Notes under the pieces: model-generated
Told to the model about the DNA's origin: nothing
Databases searched by the model: none
What the model saw: only the letters and a program-made list of their open reading frames with translations
NCBI GenBank assembly: GCA_963854835.1
Contig: OY978525.1
Span: forward strand, 1,321,501-1,385,500
Direction: 5' to 3'
Source of the DNA: Megamerina dolium
Lineage: Eukaryota > Arthropoda > Insecta > Diptera > Megamerinidae
DNA: 64,000 nucleotides
Position numbers and translations under genes: made by a program
Shown here: in pieces, positions 27,117-38,900 of the stretch
How the letters are laid out: each line of letters begins with the position of its first letter
How positions within the stretch are numbered: the first letter of the stretch is position 1

Positions 27117-27424
27117 ATGTGACACTTAAAGCCCCAAAGGGCTCATTGGCCGAGCTTCTCTTCCATTACTGTTGTGCGTCTTAAATTTGGACAGTATCAG
27201 AATATATGTGACACCACTTTTTCTGAGCTTTGTCACAGTGTTCTTTTAAAAGCTTTTTCATGGCAAGTTGTTACTGTCGAAAGAATTGCCAATTGCTTGC
27301 CGACAGGTGGGTACCATTCGAAAGAAAAATATTATCGACATTAAATTTGTTATGCATCAGCCGGGGATTGAACCACGACCTACAGATCAGAAGGCGAACA
27401 GACTAACCACTGAACTACGGCACC
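27117..27424 (-). mobile_element. tRNA-derived SINE, copy D (best-preserved head)
   Basis: On the minus strand the element starts GGTGCCGTAGTTCAGTGGTT (A box), continues through TCTGATCTGTAGGTCGTGGT, and has the B box GGTTCAATCC (complement of 27365-27374). The shared body and a tail AAGTGTCACATATTTATTTT follow. A 7-bp TTGATAA flanks it at 27098-27104 and 27428-27434, consistent with target duplication. The head is tRNA-like but has an abnormal stem pattern, so it is a SINE and not a tRNA gene. Confidence 0.9.
27365..27374 (-). promoter_or_regulatory. pol III B box of SINE copy D
   Basis: GGTTCAATCC on the minus strand fits the B-box consensus GGTTCRANTCC, with one base missing or changed. 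Confidence 0.75.
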
Positions 27425-29600
27425 TACTTGATAATTGACTTGAATTTTGTCAATAGTTTTGCTAATCTTGACTGTCATTGAAAGGGAAATTTTACTTTTT
27501 TCTTTATATTGAAAATTTATTTTTTACTAAGCGAATGCACCGAGACACATCTTCGTCAAATTTAATCTTCAAATTAGTTATTATTTTCGCGATTATGATA
27601 GCAGTAAAATGCTAAAATTCGCAATTTTTTCTCATGTGAGATGTCGTTCATTGTGGCATTATCGTGGCATTAATAGTCGTTATCGTCATATGTATCATAT
27701 ATATGCGAACATGAGATGAAAGAATAAAATGGAAGTGAAACAACGAGTAACAAGTGTGCAGACACTTCATTGTCATCATCTGCGTCATTGAAGTCATCGG
27801 CGTCATCGTAACTTATTCATATTTAATCAAGTTTGGATACATACGTACGTATGCATGTCCATATATTTAATTGTAGCCATTGATTACGGGCAAAAAAAAA
27901 CTGCTTTAAAATACATATATATTGTAGTATGTAACAGTTCGCAGACGAAATATGCCTCCGAACGTTGAATTCTGAAAATATTATTTGTGATTTTTATTCA
28001 CGATCTCCGTTAGCTGAAGGAAAAACGTAGACTAAAATCGTTTCAAAAATATATGAATTTAATGTACATAACAAATTATCTCATAATTTTCAGTTACAAG
28101 GGACATAAGAATAAAATAATTAAAGGAACTTCAATAATACAATACATATCCATATGTATGTACCTACATGCCATCATTAAGCAGAGGAATAGCCCCAATA
28201 ATAAACAATATTATGCATGTGACACAACATCACATTGCAACATATCACATCGAACATATCATATATACATGTGCTGAATGCTGTTAGAACATGTGCGTTG
28301 CAACTATTCCATGTTTGGAAAATTTATTATATATTTTCGAAAAAATTCTTCTTCGAATGTACGAGTTCACACGTAAACATTTTACAGCTCTCTTGTTAAT
28401 TGTTCTCTTTGCTTTTTAGCTGACTAACCATTTCGATACTCTTCGTTTACCGACTCTAGTGTACCAACGGAAATTCCGCCATTCACATTTCATTACATTG
28501 TTAAGCTATTTTTGACATATGAGTGAGGTTTTGGTATACTCATACAAGTATTTATGACATTGACAGCTGGTAAAAGTGAGATGACATTCCAGTGTTCTAT
28601 TTTGAGAGTTCAATTTAATGCACAACGAACGCTGTCTTGCTCTTGCCATCATAATTCTCTCTGATTCTGGCTCATCATAATTTTTGCATCTTTTTAATTA
28701 GGTATGACTGACGAGTTGAAGAGTTTTTTGTTTTTGTATATTACAGCAGAAAAGATGACACTTCTGCTAACAATGTAGGGGATGCCATTAGAGATGTGTA
28801 AAACAAATTCAATTTCTTTTTAAAGTTATTTTTATACAATTTTGTATCGCTAATTAGCAGCTAGTAATTAAAAATAAATATTTATTTAATAAAAATGTAC
28901 TACATACAGCAGCAACAATGATTAGAGCTGAAAATTCTTGCTAAACGAGTACATTTCCGCTGAATAACAGCTTCCGTCGAACATGCGCTGATGTGCTCCA
29001 ATAGAGGTGGTACTCAAATCATGTTCACATTGCACACCCTACCGCGAGCAGAAATCAACAAACATATTTCGAGAGAGTAATGTCAAACGCTCTTATGTAT
29101 ATGGCGTAGCATACAGCTGTATTTAGTGTTGCCACACAATGTAAGAAGGAAACCGTTTGATGGGGTAAACAACAGAATTTTGCGCAAATAATGTCCACGT
29201 AAATAATTGTATTATTATTATGTTATTTTTATATTTTTAGAATTAACATTTTTTTTGCTGACTTCGTGAAAACGATTTGTCGAGTTTTTGCTACTCTTAT
29301 ATTTTATAATACTAGAATTTTCCAAGCGTTTCTATTCGCGAATATGCTTTACATATAATCCCACATCAAGTATGTATGCTGAATGTCTCGTAGAAGCCAC
29401 TAAAAACGACCGCTAGGAATCTTCACACGTTGTATTTGAACATAAACGAAAGAGAAAAGAAAAATAACATAATACATTGAAGACATATTTTAATTGTTAT
29501 TCATCAGTGGCATGTTGTCACCGTAGTGTATGTATGTTAAAATCTTACGATTCCTTGTTATCATTTCATCACCTGGATGGCACCATATTGAAAAAACAAT
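27425..29600. other. no gene seen
   Basis: Unique AT-rich sequence. Short GTGTTGCCACAC (near 29128) and CTGGCAACACCGG (near 29626) strings resemble text often found near fly gene starts, which is only weak support for a promoter further right. Confidence 0.4.
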
Positions 29601-29893
29601 ATCCCCTTTAAGTTTTATATGTTCATCTGGCAACACCGGCCAGTAGTATTTTTATAAACAATCTCTCGTTTGTACCCTCGTTCTATAACGAACCACTCGA
29701 ACCCTTCGTTAGTGCACCTGCACATGTGAGTGCTTGCATCGATGCTTACGATGTCATGTATTGATATCTGGGTGAGGGGGGCACTCGTGTACGATAAAGG
29801 AAGAGATTCGAAGAAAAATTACCATAATTGTGTTCTCATGAAAACACATCTCATTACGTGCGCACAACATTTTATTCTCTTGTTTTTTTTTTT

Positions 29894-29935
29894 TCTCTCT
29901 CTCTCTCTCTCAGTTAGTTGATTTTTCTCCCACAG
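29894..29935 (+). promoter_or_regulatory. CT tract with initiator-like site or splice acceptor
   Basis: A CT tract (29894-29910, GAGA-factor-type on the other strand) runs into TCAGTT at 29910-29915, an exact fly initiator. It is followed by GATTTTTCTCCCACAG ending at 29935, a strong polypyrimidine/AG splice acceptor. A GTGAGT donor follows at 29955. The two readings (start site versus intron 3' end) are exclusive and neither can be settled from sequence alone. Confidence 0.3.
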
Positions 29936-29960
29936 CCTCCAGTGTATGTACATTGTGAGT

Positions 29961-32769
29961 ACGCACATTTTCGTGTGCGTTTTGCTGCTTCTGCTGTCAT
30001 TGTCGTTTGAATATACATACTTGTGCTGCGGCGGCTGATTTTGATATTGCGCTGCATTTTCAACTTGGTTATGCTTAAACTGCCGTTAGTTCGGGTTTAG
30101 CTCTGATACGGTGTTGACTGTGAAAGTGGAGTTGTTGTTATACGTGTCGCGTGCAACGCAAGTGAAGAACCCCTATAGTAATTTCTGTGTGTTGTGTCTA
30201 CATATATGTCAAAATTTAACTGAAAATTGTTGAATTAAGAATCAGCAACAGCAATATCTTCAATACTTTCAAAGAAGTTGGAGTCTGTGTTCTATTTTGG
30301 TGTGGCAAAAAATAATAAAAAATACAAAAATGTTCTATGTGCGTTCGCGTGTGCGTTTCTTGCGGTTTTCGTGAAATCTGCGTTTTACATGGGATATCAT
30401 TCGAAACGATGGTGTGTTCATTTCATTTCATGCTGATTCGATTATACACATAAAGCATCTGTGTGCTCACTTATCCTAGTCGCCGTAATGACCGTGTGGT
30501 GTTGTCGTCGGTATCTCTATCGGTCTACTCGCATCGCATCTCATCGTATTGCACGGCATGCATGTATCATCATTTGAATCTTTCGGACGCGTGGCTTTTC
30601 CTTCATTTCTACTCGTACCTCCTGCCATCAAGTCCCCCACCACGTGTTGGTGACATTTTGCTTTCGTCCTCTTCCACTACTACTACTACTACTACTGCTA
30701 CTACCACTACTACTACTACTACTGCTACTACTACTACTATTTCTACTGCTACTATCAACGACAAGAGCAACTGCAAAGCGTAAAATAATAAATGTGTAAT
30801 GTATGAAGTGAGATGAGTGTTTGCCGTACACAAAGTATTCACCAGCAACTTGCAACAAATCTTCCCCTCCCGTTGTCGCTTTGTACATCCAACTGAACCT
30901 CAAGAAAGTGTTGCACGAATAATAGTAGTCGTTTTGTTGCGTCCAAGTGTTGATGCTAGTATTTGATGTTTAACAATGTTAACAACAATAACAACAACAA
31001 CCACAACAACATCAACAACAATGAAAATATGTAGAGCCTTCATTACAATATGAGTATGAGTATGCAATAGAAAAACAAGCAAAGCAAAGACAAGACCAAA
31101 GGCCAATAAAGAAGAAGAGGAAGAGTATAAAGTGAATTAGGATATAAAAACGAATCAAATTAGAGCATAGTCTTAAACAGTAGAAGGAAATAGAGACGAG
31201 TTTGATGTACATAAAACAGAAACGTCTTCTATATGTTGTCGTTGTCGAAATCGTCGTTGCCCTCGTCGTCGTCGTCGCCGTCGTCGTTGTCTTCGTCGTC
31301 GTCGTCGTTGTTGTCTTCATTAGGATAGTGTCTATTTGTGTGAGTGTATGTGATGCTGTTGAGAGCTCAGAAGAACGATATAAAATAATAAAAAAATACA
31401 AAGAACAAGCTAACGAAAGCGCTAAAGAGCAACAAGGACTGAAAAACAGCAATAGCAGCAGTGAAATATAAAAATAGAGCAACAGCAGCAACAACGATAA
31501 TAGTAATAAATCCTTAATTTTGTTGTATTGTATTGTATTGTGTTGTGTTGTCCCTTTGCCATACACTTAAATATACGCATCACACACACACACACACACA
31601 CACACATACATCTCTACGTGTGTACGTCAACATCATTACGCGCACGTACTACTGCCACCCGCATTATGTGTTGTTGGTGTTTTGATGGTTCATGTTCAAT
31701 GTGTGTCCTTTCTTCAATTCTATCTGCGCCCGCTATTTTGTTAAATTCATTTGCCAGTGATACCAATGAGTTGTAGTCCTCGTGTATGCGGCAGCATGCG
31801 GTGATGCCTTCCTCCCATCAACCCATACAACGTCACTAGCAACGCTCCTACTGCTGCTGAGCTCATGATTTTCGCATCAAAAGGAATTTAATTCCAAAGA
31901 AAAAAAAAAAAAATTCTACATAAACACACCCACACAAACAAATATTCATATACAACTGTATGTATATACTCACAGAAATACGAATATATGAAACGGTCGT
32001 TGCCCTATCTTCTCTATGTACAAGTCCGCAGAGCAAAAGACTAAGAAATATTGGAATGTAGAGAAAAGTAGGGGCGTCATTATCAATGCGATCCAGCATC
32101 AGAGCTCACTGTTCACTGGGCCTATCATTTTTGCGCGCCACAAAACGATATGATATGGTGTATGTGTAGGAGTATGTGTATGTGTAGTAACAACTGAAAA
32201 ATTATAATCGCGAATATTGCCAAAAGCGATATCTGCAAATATATTATATTGTCACAATCGGCAAAACAAAATTAAGTGCAGTTCTTCTCGTTGCAATACA
32301 AATGCAAGCTATGACGATGATAAATGAAAAAATGTAATTAGTGCAAAAACCAAAAACAAACAAAAATATGGTAAATTGTGTCAAAACTATAATATTGTAT
32401 GTATATGTAAATACAGATTAAAATTAAAAGCAACAACACTAGTAAAGAAGCACCAAAAAATAAACAAATAAATACCAAAAAATAAAAAAAAAAAATCAAA
32501 TTACAAGTGACAGTGTTGACGAATGTCGCTCCTAGCACAATTCATCATCAACACAGGCATTAATATAATCACTACTACCAACAACTAGCACCAGCAGCAA
32601 CAGCAGCAGCACATGCAACAAATACAGTGCAACAAACTAACAACGCAAGCAGCTATAATATATAAAATGAAGCTAAGCATAGTAAATACCCAAAATAGGC
32701 GAAATAGGGGAAGGAGCAGAATTCATTGTAAAAATGCACAGTGTCGTTCATGTTGTCGCAATCAACAAT
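29961..32769. other. repeat-rich, TE-poor region; possible untranslated exon(s)
   Basis: Local composition is more GC-rich than the rest near 29980-30180 and 30460-30670. Microsatellites dominate: CTA (30675-30753), GTC/GTT (31235-31316), CA (31582-31606). Frames of up to 184 codons here (31012-31566 minus) are serine, threonine, leucine or valine runs made by those repeats. No recognisable domain is present. None of the window's TE families was noticed between about 27.4 and 34.5 kb. Confidence 0.4.
30675..30753. repeat. (CTA)n microsatellite, interrupted
   Basis: About 24 CTA-type triplets with CTG and CCA interruptions. It encodes poly-T, poly-S or poly-V in different frames. Confidence 0.95.
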
Positions 32770-32807
32770 GCCATCACCATCATCAGCATCATCATCATCA
32801 GCGCCAC

Positions 32808-32845
<38 letters not shown>

Positions 32846-32877
32846 TTGGATTAAACAATTTCAACTTGCCAGCATTG
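32613..32877 (+). CDS. possible host exon with His/Gln repeats, ending at GTAAGT
   Basis: An open frame runs from an ATG at 32613 through CAT/CAG repeats (HHHHQHHHHQRHQHQ then about ten Q) to YWIKQFQLASIG. Directly after comes GTAAGT (32878-32883), a perfect donor. His/Gln runs of this kind are common in fly regulatory and neuronal proteins. There is no recognised domain, and CAG/CAT repeats also occur in 5' UTRs and introns. An untranslated exon or pure chance remain possible. The frame in the +1 register gives a serine run instead. Confidence 0.22.
32770..32844. repeat. CAT/CAG compound microsatellite
   Basis: CAT/CAC-rich triplets followed by about ten uninterrupted CAG units. Confidence 0.95.
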
Positions 32878-32883
32878 GTAAGT

Positions 32884-34529
32884 GTAAAATCTTCATGTTT
32901 CTCTATGTATCGTAAGAAATTATTGCTTACTCATTGTTATTTGTATTATGGGGAATAGGATTTTTGTAAATCTCAGAAGCATTTTGAATAATTACTCTTT
33001 CGCAAGTATACATAATATATGTTCAAGGATAGTTAAAAAATTCATTAAGGTGAGATAAGGTAACTAAATTCTATTCTTCTCATTCTTAAACATTCGAACC
33101 GCAGCACAAATCAAAGCATTTTTAACATTTTCGTTGATGTGGAACTCTTTTTTTTCCAAACAATTGAAATAGAAAAGCACAATTTTTCAAACTTCATGAT
33201 ATTTTAGGTTTCAATGGCTAATATTGAATACGAAATTTGAAAATTATCTGAATGGATTGTTTGAAACAACACATTTTTGAAAGAAATCATTGATTTTAGG
33301 TATCAACCAGTCAACAAATGAACTTAATCAATTATAAAATTGTTGTTTGTTAGTTTTCTGCCCACTTTTGTGATATAATCTCCTTTAAGTTCAATCGATT
33401 TATTACATTTCTGTAGTGATATTCTGAAAAGTCTTCAAAAAAAAAAAGTCTTCAGTTTATTTCACCTATACGTTTTACGAATTTATCAACTGCTCTGGAA
33501 GGTATATAGGTAAATATGTACCATACGTATTTACATAGCTTCAGCAAGGAGTTGTGGAGATGACAGCCATACCAGCATACAATGAATACAATTGTTGTGT
33601 CTCCTAATGGGTAGTACTAATTTTTAATGTAATTTCTTATCAAATTTAATTAGTGTAAATTCAAAATGCCTTCATCATCGCCATCATTATATCATCGTGA
33701 TCATCATAATCATTGGTTTTATTCATGCACTTGAGTTGGTTGTATTGCCTCCATGCGATTAGGTGGCAATTACTCAACACAGCAATCCAGCAGCAGCAGC
33801 AACTATAGTATTTTTGTACTCGTTGTACATACTGCTGAGACAATTATTTAAGTCCAGGCAGGCAATCTCAGACGACTGCTTTTCTTCTTGTCTCAGTGTG
33901 CAACATAATTCATTGTTCGAAAAATGAATGGAAAGGGAGATGTATATATATATGTGTGTATACTGTATGAGAGAATGAATGAGGGCCATGCTGTGAAAAT
34001 ATGACTACGACGAATTATATTTCATCTTACTCATTAATGTGAAATTTCTTTTCTAATAAGCGTTGTTGTTGTTGTTGTGTATAGATTATGGTGATTTTCT
34101 ATGGTGATTTTGATACTAGAGCATCTTAAGGTATATTGTACATACATACATATATAAATAGTACATAAACAATAATAATAATGATAATATTAAATATATA
34201 AGTGAAGTTCATTTAACAGCAAACAGCAGAGTAATAGACATTTCGAAATACGAGCATGTCTATATTACATTTAAGATAAGATATAAAGACTTGAAAAATT
34301 GAATTCAGTTTGGTAATATATAGTATTTGCATCAGTTTCGACTATTTAATGCACTAATTAATCAATGATGGTACTGAGGGAAGTATTTGTAGCAAAATGA
34401 ATAAATATTCCTAACATTTATTTAATAAATTGTTTTGAAACGATTTGAAAATTTCGAACATTTCCTGAGAATCCTTTTTACAAATTTTCTTCTTCGTTAA
34501 CTTTTAGAGTAAGCTAAAGAATAGAAAGC
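32884..34529. other. no gene seen
   Basis: Unique AT-rich sequence after the candidate donor. The frames at 33661-33989 have no domain. Confidence 0.5.
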
Positions 34530-35070
34530 TATAGAATTGGCGTGGTTTTTATTCGATTATATACATTTTCTAAAATATAAATTCTATGGAAAAACTAACC
34601 TTATACAGAAAGTTTCGGTCAGGTAGCTTTATATTTTCGCTCGCAAAGTATTAAATCACATACACAACATCATATTTTTGTATGAGAGGTAGGAGTAGTT
34701 TTCATTCGATTTCGCTTATTTTCTAATATATTAATTTTATGGTCAAATTACATTAATGTACCAAATTTTACATTTATAGCTTTATATTTTCGCTCAGAAA
34801 GTGTGAAAATATGCAATCAGCAACATATTTTTGTATGAGAGGTAGGCGTGGTTTTCATCTGATTACAATAACTTTTTGTTATATCAATTCTATGGCAATA
34901 GTAATTGTTTGTACGAAGTTTCAGTTTGTTATCTTTGTATTCGACTCATAAAATGTTAAAAAAACACATTTAAAAATATAATTTTGTATGTGAGGTAGGC
35001 GTAGATTTTATCCGATTTCACCCATTCGTAAACTTGCACACGCATTGGGGAAAATAATGTTATGTACCAA
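34530..35070 (+). repeat. tandem array with a 153-bp period, four monomers
   Basis: The GGCGTGG-type block occurs at 34539, 34692, 34845 and 34998, giving exactly 153 bp each time. Each monomer carries TTTTGTATGAGAGGTAGG, TTCATTCGATT, a TTCTATGG block, AAGTTTCAG and TTTATATTTTCGCTC. No coding capacity is seen. The same family occurs diverged at 485, 19130, 19770, 53120 and 62110. Confidence 0.88.
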
Positions 35071-37046
35071 TTATCAGCTCGATTAGTGCATAAGAAGTCA
35101 ACATATGACAATCGACATGAATAATATTGTATGCATGTGATAAAGGTAAAGAAGATAAAACTTTCTGAACAGCAACATTTCTATTTAAAAAATAATAATA
35201 ATAATAATAATAAAGTTTTTTTTTTTTCATGAGTTCTGATTGTCTATTCGATGATTTGATGACTATTTGATGAATATGTACATACGTACGTACGCACGCT
35301 AAGGAAGATGAGTAAAATCACACAAACAAACAAAAAACTACAATTGCTACTACTATTAAAACTATTACTCGTACTACGATTATACGTGTGTATGTATAAT
35401 ACAATGAAGGGGGAAACAGGTTTTATGCGCTACGTGACACTAAAAACTTTTTTTTTTTATCATTGCACATGCAATCAACAAGAGAAACAACATAAGGAAC
35501 ATTGACTGACTGCGCCAGTCAATCAGTAACAGTAACAACAGCAATAACAAGAACAACAACACCAACAGCAACAACAACAACAAGAGCACTCACCACGGAT
35601 ATATGCTATGCGTTGGTAAAGGTAATTGCCGGAAGTTCACCGTACGCTACTGACCAATCAAACACACATACACACTTGAGCTATAAAAGTGTGTGAGTGT
35701 GTGTGTTTGAGAGTATCCATATACCGGATTTGTGTTATACGCGTATTAAAAGTCAATAACTAAGAACTAAAATGATCGTTAAGAAAAAGAATTGTGCTCA
35801 TTTGTGGTGATGTGGATAATAATGATGTTGGTTATCATCATTACTATTATTCTAATGGTAAATCTAAAATAAACATTGCATTTATAATTAGCTATTCTAA
35901 ATAAGACAAAATGTGTTTGAGCAATCACTTAAAATTTTGGTAAATACGAAACAAATTGAATATGGCAACTGCATTTTGCAATGACTCTCCATATTATAAT
36001 AGCACTAATGAAGTTTATGGCTAAACCACAATAATTGCCTGGTTGAATGATTTCATGCGTGTATATGTGTGTGTGTCGGCATGCTAAATCTTATGGACGA
36101 AAACACAGTGATTCAGAAGATATCATCTGAATTGAGAGGATGACACATCAACACAATGACAGCAACGGATTGTTGGTCAATCATAACCCTGACACGTTTA
36201 AAATATCTTGCGGTTAGGTATTCATAACACACATATGTATATGGGTAAAGATATGGCAAACTATGTATGGCCACATTTTGTCATATTCAGCCCCAGTGAC
36301 AAAAAAAAAACAGGAAATGACATGGTCACAGGATAGGATAATTATAATAATTATTATTATTACGTTTCTGCATGACGCTACAGTGGCAATCACATGGTGC
36401 TCTGTAAGGGAGAATACAAAAAAAAAAATTAACTTTAAAAATAATAAAAAAAAAATAAAATAAAAAAATAAAAATAAAAATAAGAAGCAGAACAAAAAAC
36501 TTGAAATTTTCCGTTAATGATATAAACCATACTACTGTTTCCAATAAGCTGAACATAATTCTATGTCATTTAGAGCATTTTGATTTTTTTCAGCATAATT
36601 TTCGAAATACATTTTCTACATGAATATCGGTATAAGGTGGAATAAAAAGGAAAAAACGAAATAAAATCAAAATCAAAAATAATAATAATAACAACGAATA
36701 CCTATTACTAATACAAAATCAATTCGTAACGTTACAACAACGCCCACAAACATCATCATTTACACTCTCAATTGTTGTTGTTTTTAGTATTCTGATTGTT
36801 GCTGGGTTCTTTTCGTTCAGTTATTAAATCTATAAATTATTGTCTTGTGCTTGTTATTGCTGTTATTGTTGAATTATCTTTGTTCGGTTAATTTTTCTGT
36901 TGTTGTTGTGAATAGATGGTGTCAAATTTTGCTTGTGGGCCGATGCTGATGCTGATGCTGAAAACGACAATGACAACGACAACGATATGATGTTTTTGTC
37001 TGCTGACCATAAACTATAAAATTATTATCCACATTTGTGCATACAG

Positions 37047-37077
<31 letters not shown>

Positions 37078-37940
37078 TACATACTATATATTCAGACAAT
37101 CATACCTATTGAGTACATAACACGTACGAACGACACATCTAAAATGCTAAATCACAGATGCCACCGCACACCAATACACACACACACACACATTCATACA
37201 CATATGCATATAACTAAATATATAATATATATTCATTTTGCCAAAGTGGTTTTTGTGTAAATGGTACCTATATTTATATGCATGATAAATTCATATACAT
37301 TTGTATGTATGTATGTATGTATGTGTGTATGTATGCGTTGTGCGTTTGTGTGAGTGTATTTTATTGATGATAATTCGAAATGCGTTCTGATAAAAAGGAA
37401 TAAATAAATTAAACCAACAAGAATTGTAGAAATTGAAAATCAGAAAAACAACAACAAAGAAGGGGAGGTTCATTATTCGACTAAGCAATCCACGTATGTT
37501 ATTGTTGTTGTTGCCGTTGCTTATTTTTATATATTTCATATATTTATTATAATCACATCTTTATAATATATTTGATATAATTGTGAATATTTTTATGTGT
37601 TGCCGAGCAATTACTGTTGTTAAGGTTGTTAAGGACAACTTTAAAATCAATAGAATTTGAAGAAAAAAGAAAAAAATTAAAATCTTGTACTTATCTAAAT
37701 GAACAAAACAAAACTGGTTAGTATTAATACAGTAGCAATTGGTTGCACTAATTTATTTTTTTAACTGGACGACCTCGTTCTCTTACGTATTTGTCTCTCT
37801 TTCTTGCATATATAATTCTTCTTTGTATGCAAAAGTAAATAATATGGCTCACAGTGTAAGGCAATAAAAAAGTAAAGGCAGTGTTTCCGAAAGATTGCGC
37901 CACAATAGTAAAAATTTGCGATGAAAAGGGTTTTTTTCAA
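35071..37940. other. no gene seen; microsatellites
   Basis: AAT (35190-35211), TG (35692-35706), GATGCT (36941-36960), CA (37045-37075 and 37177-37192) and TATG (37303-37335) arrays. The minus frames at 36214-36556 are made of A-rich runs. Confidence 0.5.
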
Positions 37941-38066
37941 AGAGCTCTGTAATACTTAGTTACTAACTTATGTGGCCATAACAACCGAATATCGATGTAG
38001 GCCGAATATAACATGCTGCGCCAACCATCTCTGTTCTTTGCTAGCTGGCGCCAGAGCTCTGTAATA
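37941..38066 (-). mobile_element. 98-bp LINE insertion with 14-bp target duplication
   Basis: AGAGCTCTGTAATA occurs at 37941-37954 and again at 38053-38066. Between them, on the minus strand, lies a LINE 3' end whose reading frame gives WRQLAKNRDGWRSMLYSA and IDIRLLWPHK. This is a very short, 5'-truncated insertion made by target-primed reverse transcription. The tail after the coding end is TTAGTAACTAAG, not poly-A. The fragment has no premature stop in the 98 bp, so it is younger than the 3.6- and 42.2-kb copies. Confidence 0.9.
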
Positions 38067-38129
38067 ATATTCGGAAAAAACGATCTCAGATGATTCGCTC
38101 TGTTCGTAAACGGCTACTACAATTGACTT

Positions 38130-38900
38130 TTTTTATGAATTTAAGATTTTGGATGGAAGCGCCCTAATGTGGGGCGATAAGGGGTAAGAATACTTGGGAG
38201 TACAACACATATCACCGCTCTAAGGGTGAATCTTGGAAAATGATGGGATTATTTGTCCATTTTTGAGCTTTTTTAAGTTCTTTTTGTACGGAAGTCTGCT
38301 TAACAGGAAGAGATGTGGGATATATACATAGATAATGGGGATAGGAGCCATGTTGGCAGTTGGTAAAGTCTCACAAGGTGTAAGACTAGTAGGTCACTAT
38401 GGCCTAGATACAATCCTAAACAAATAAAACTAAAAAATGAATGAGAGTGCATCATATATTTGTCACTTTTTGGCAATCATAGGAGAAGGTGGAAGCGAAT
38501 TTTATAAAAATGTCAATTTTGAAGGAGATCTGAAGATAAGTATGTTCAGAAAAAGTGTTGATGAGATATTACTTGGAGTCGGTCATACATTTCACCGCTA
38601 TGTGAGAGATTTCTAGAGAATTATGGGGTTATTTGTCGATTTTCAGGAAATTTTGAGCAAATTTTGGAATGTTAAAAAAATGTTGAAGACAAAGAATGAA
38701 TTAGGAAGGGTTATATTTTTGAGTCCTCTATGGGGACCGTGGGAAAGTTGATTGCAAACTTTATGAAAGTGTCAATATTGTCAGATAGGGTGTAAGTATG
38801 TTCAGAAATATGATTGAGAAGAAAAAAAGAATAACTGGAGATTGATCAACAATGTTATACCGCTTGTATGAGAATTAGGAGTATTTTAATGAATAATTCA
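38130..38900. repeat. diverged tandem repeat of ~256-360-bp units
   Basis: Recurring blocks include AAGTATGTTCAG at 38538 and 38794 (256 bp apart). Also recurring are ATCACCGCTCTAAGGGTGAA near 38211 versus TTTCACCGCTATGTGAGAG near 38590, and GGGATTATTTGTCCATTTT versus GGGGTTATTTGTCGATTTT. The text overlaps in style with the 55.9-kb repeat. The order of blocks is shared, so this is an old array. Confidence 0.6.

Noticed and set aside
30628..30903. Serine-rich protein (91 codons, minus)
   Set aside because: The serine run is the CTA microsatellite; the other two frames give valine or threonine runs of equal length.
31012..31566. 184-codon minus frame
   Set aside because: Composed of T, L and Y runs from CAA, GTC and CA microsatellites; no domain and no conserved start.
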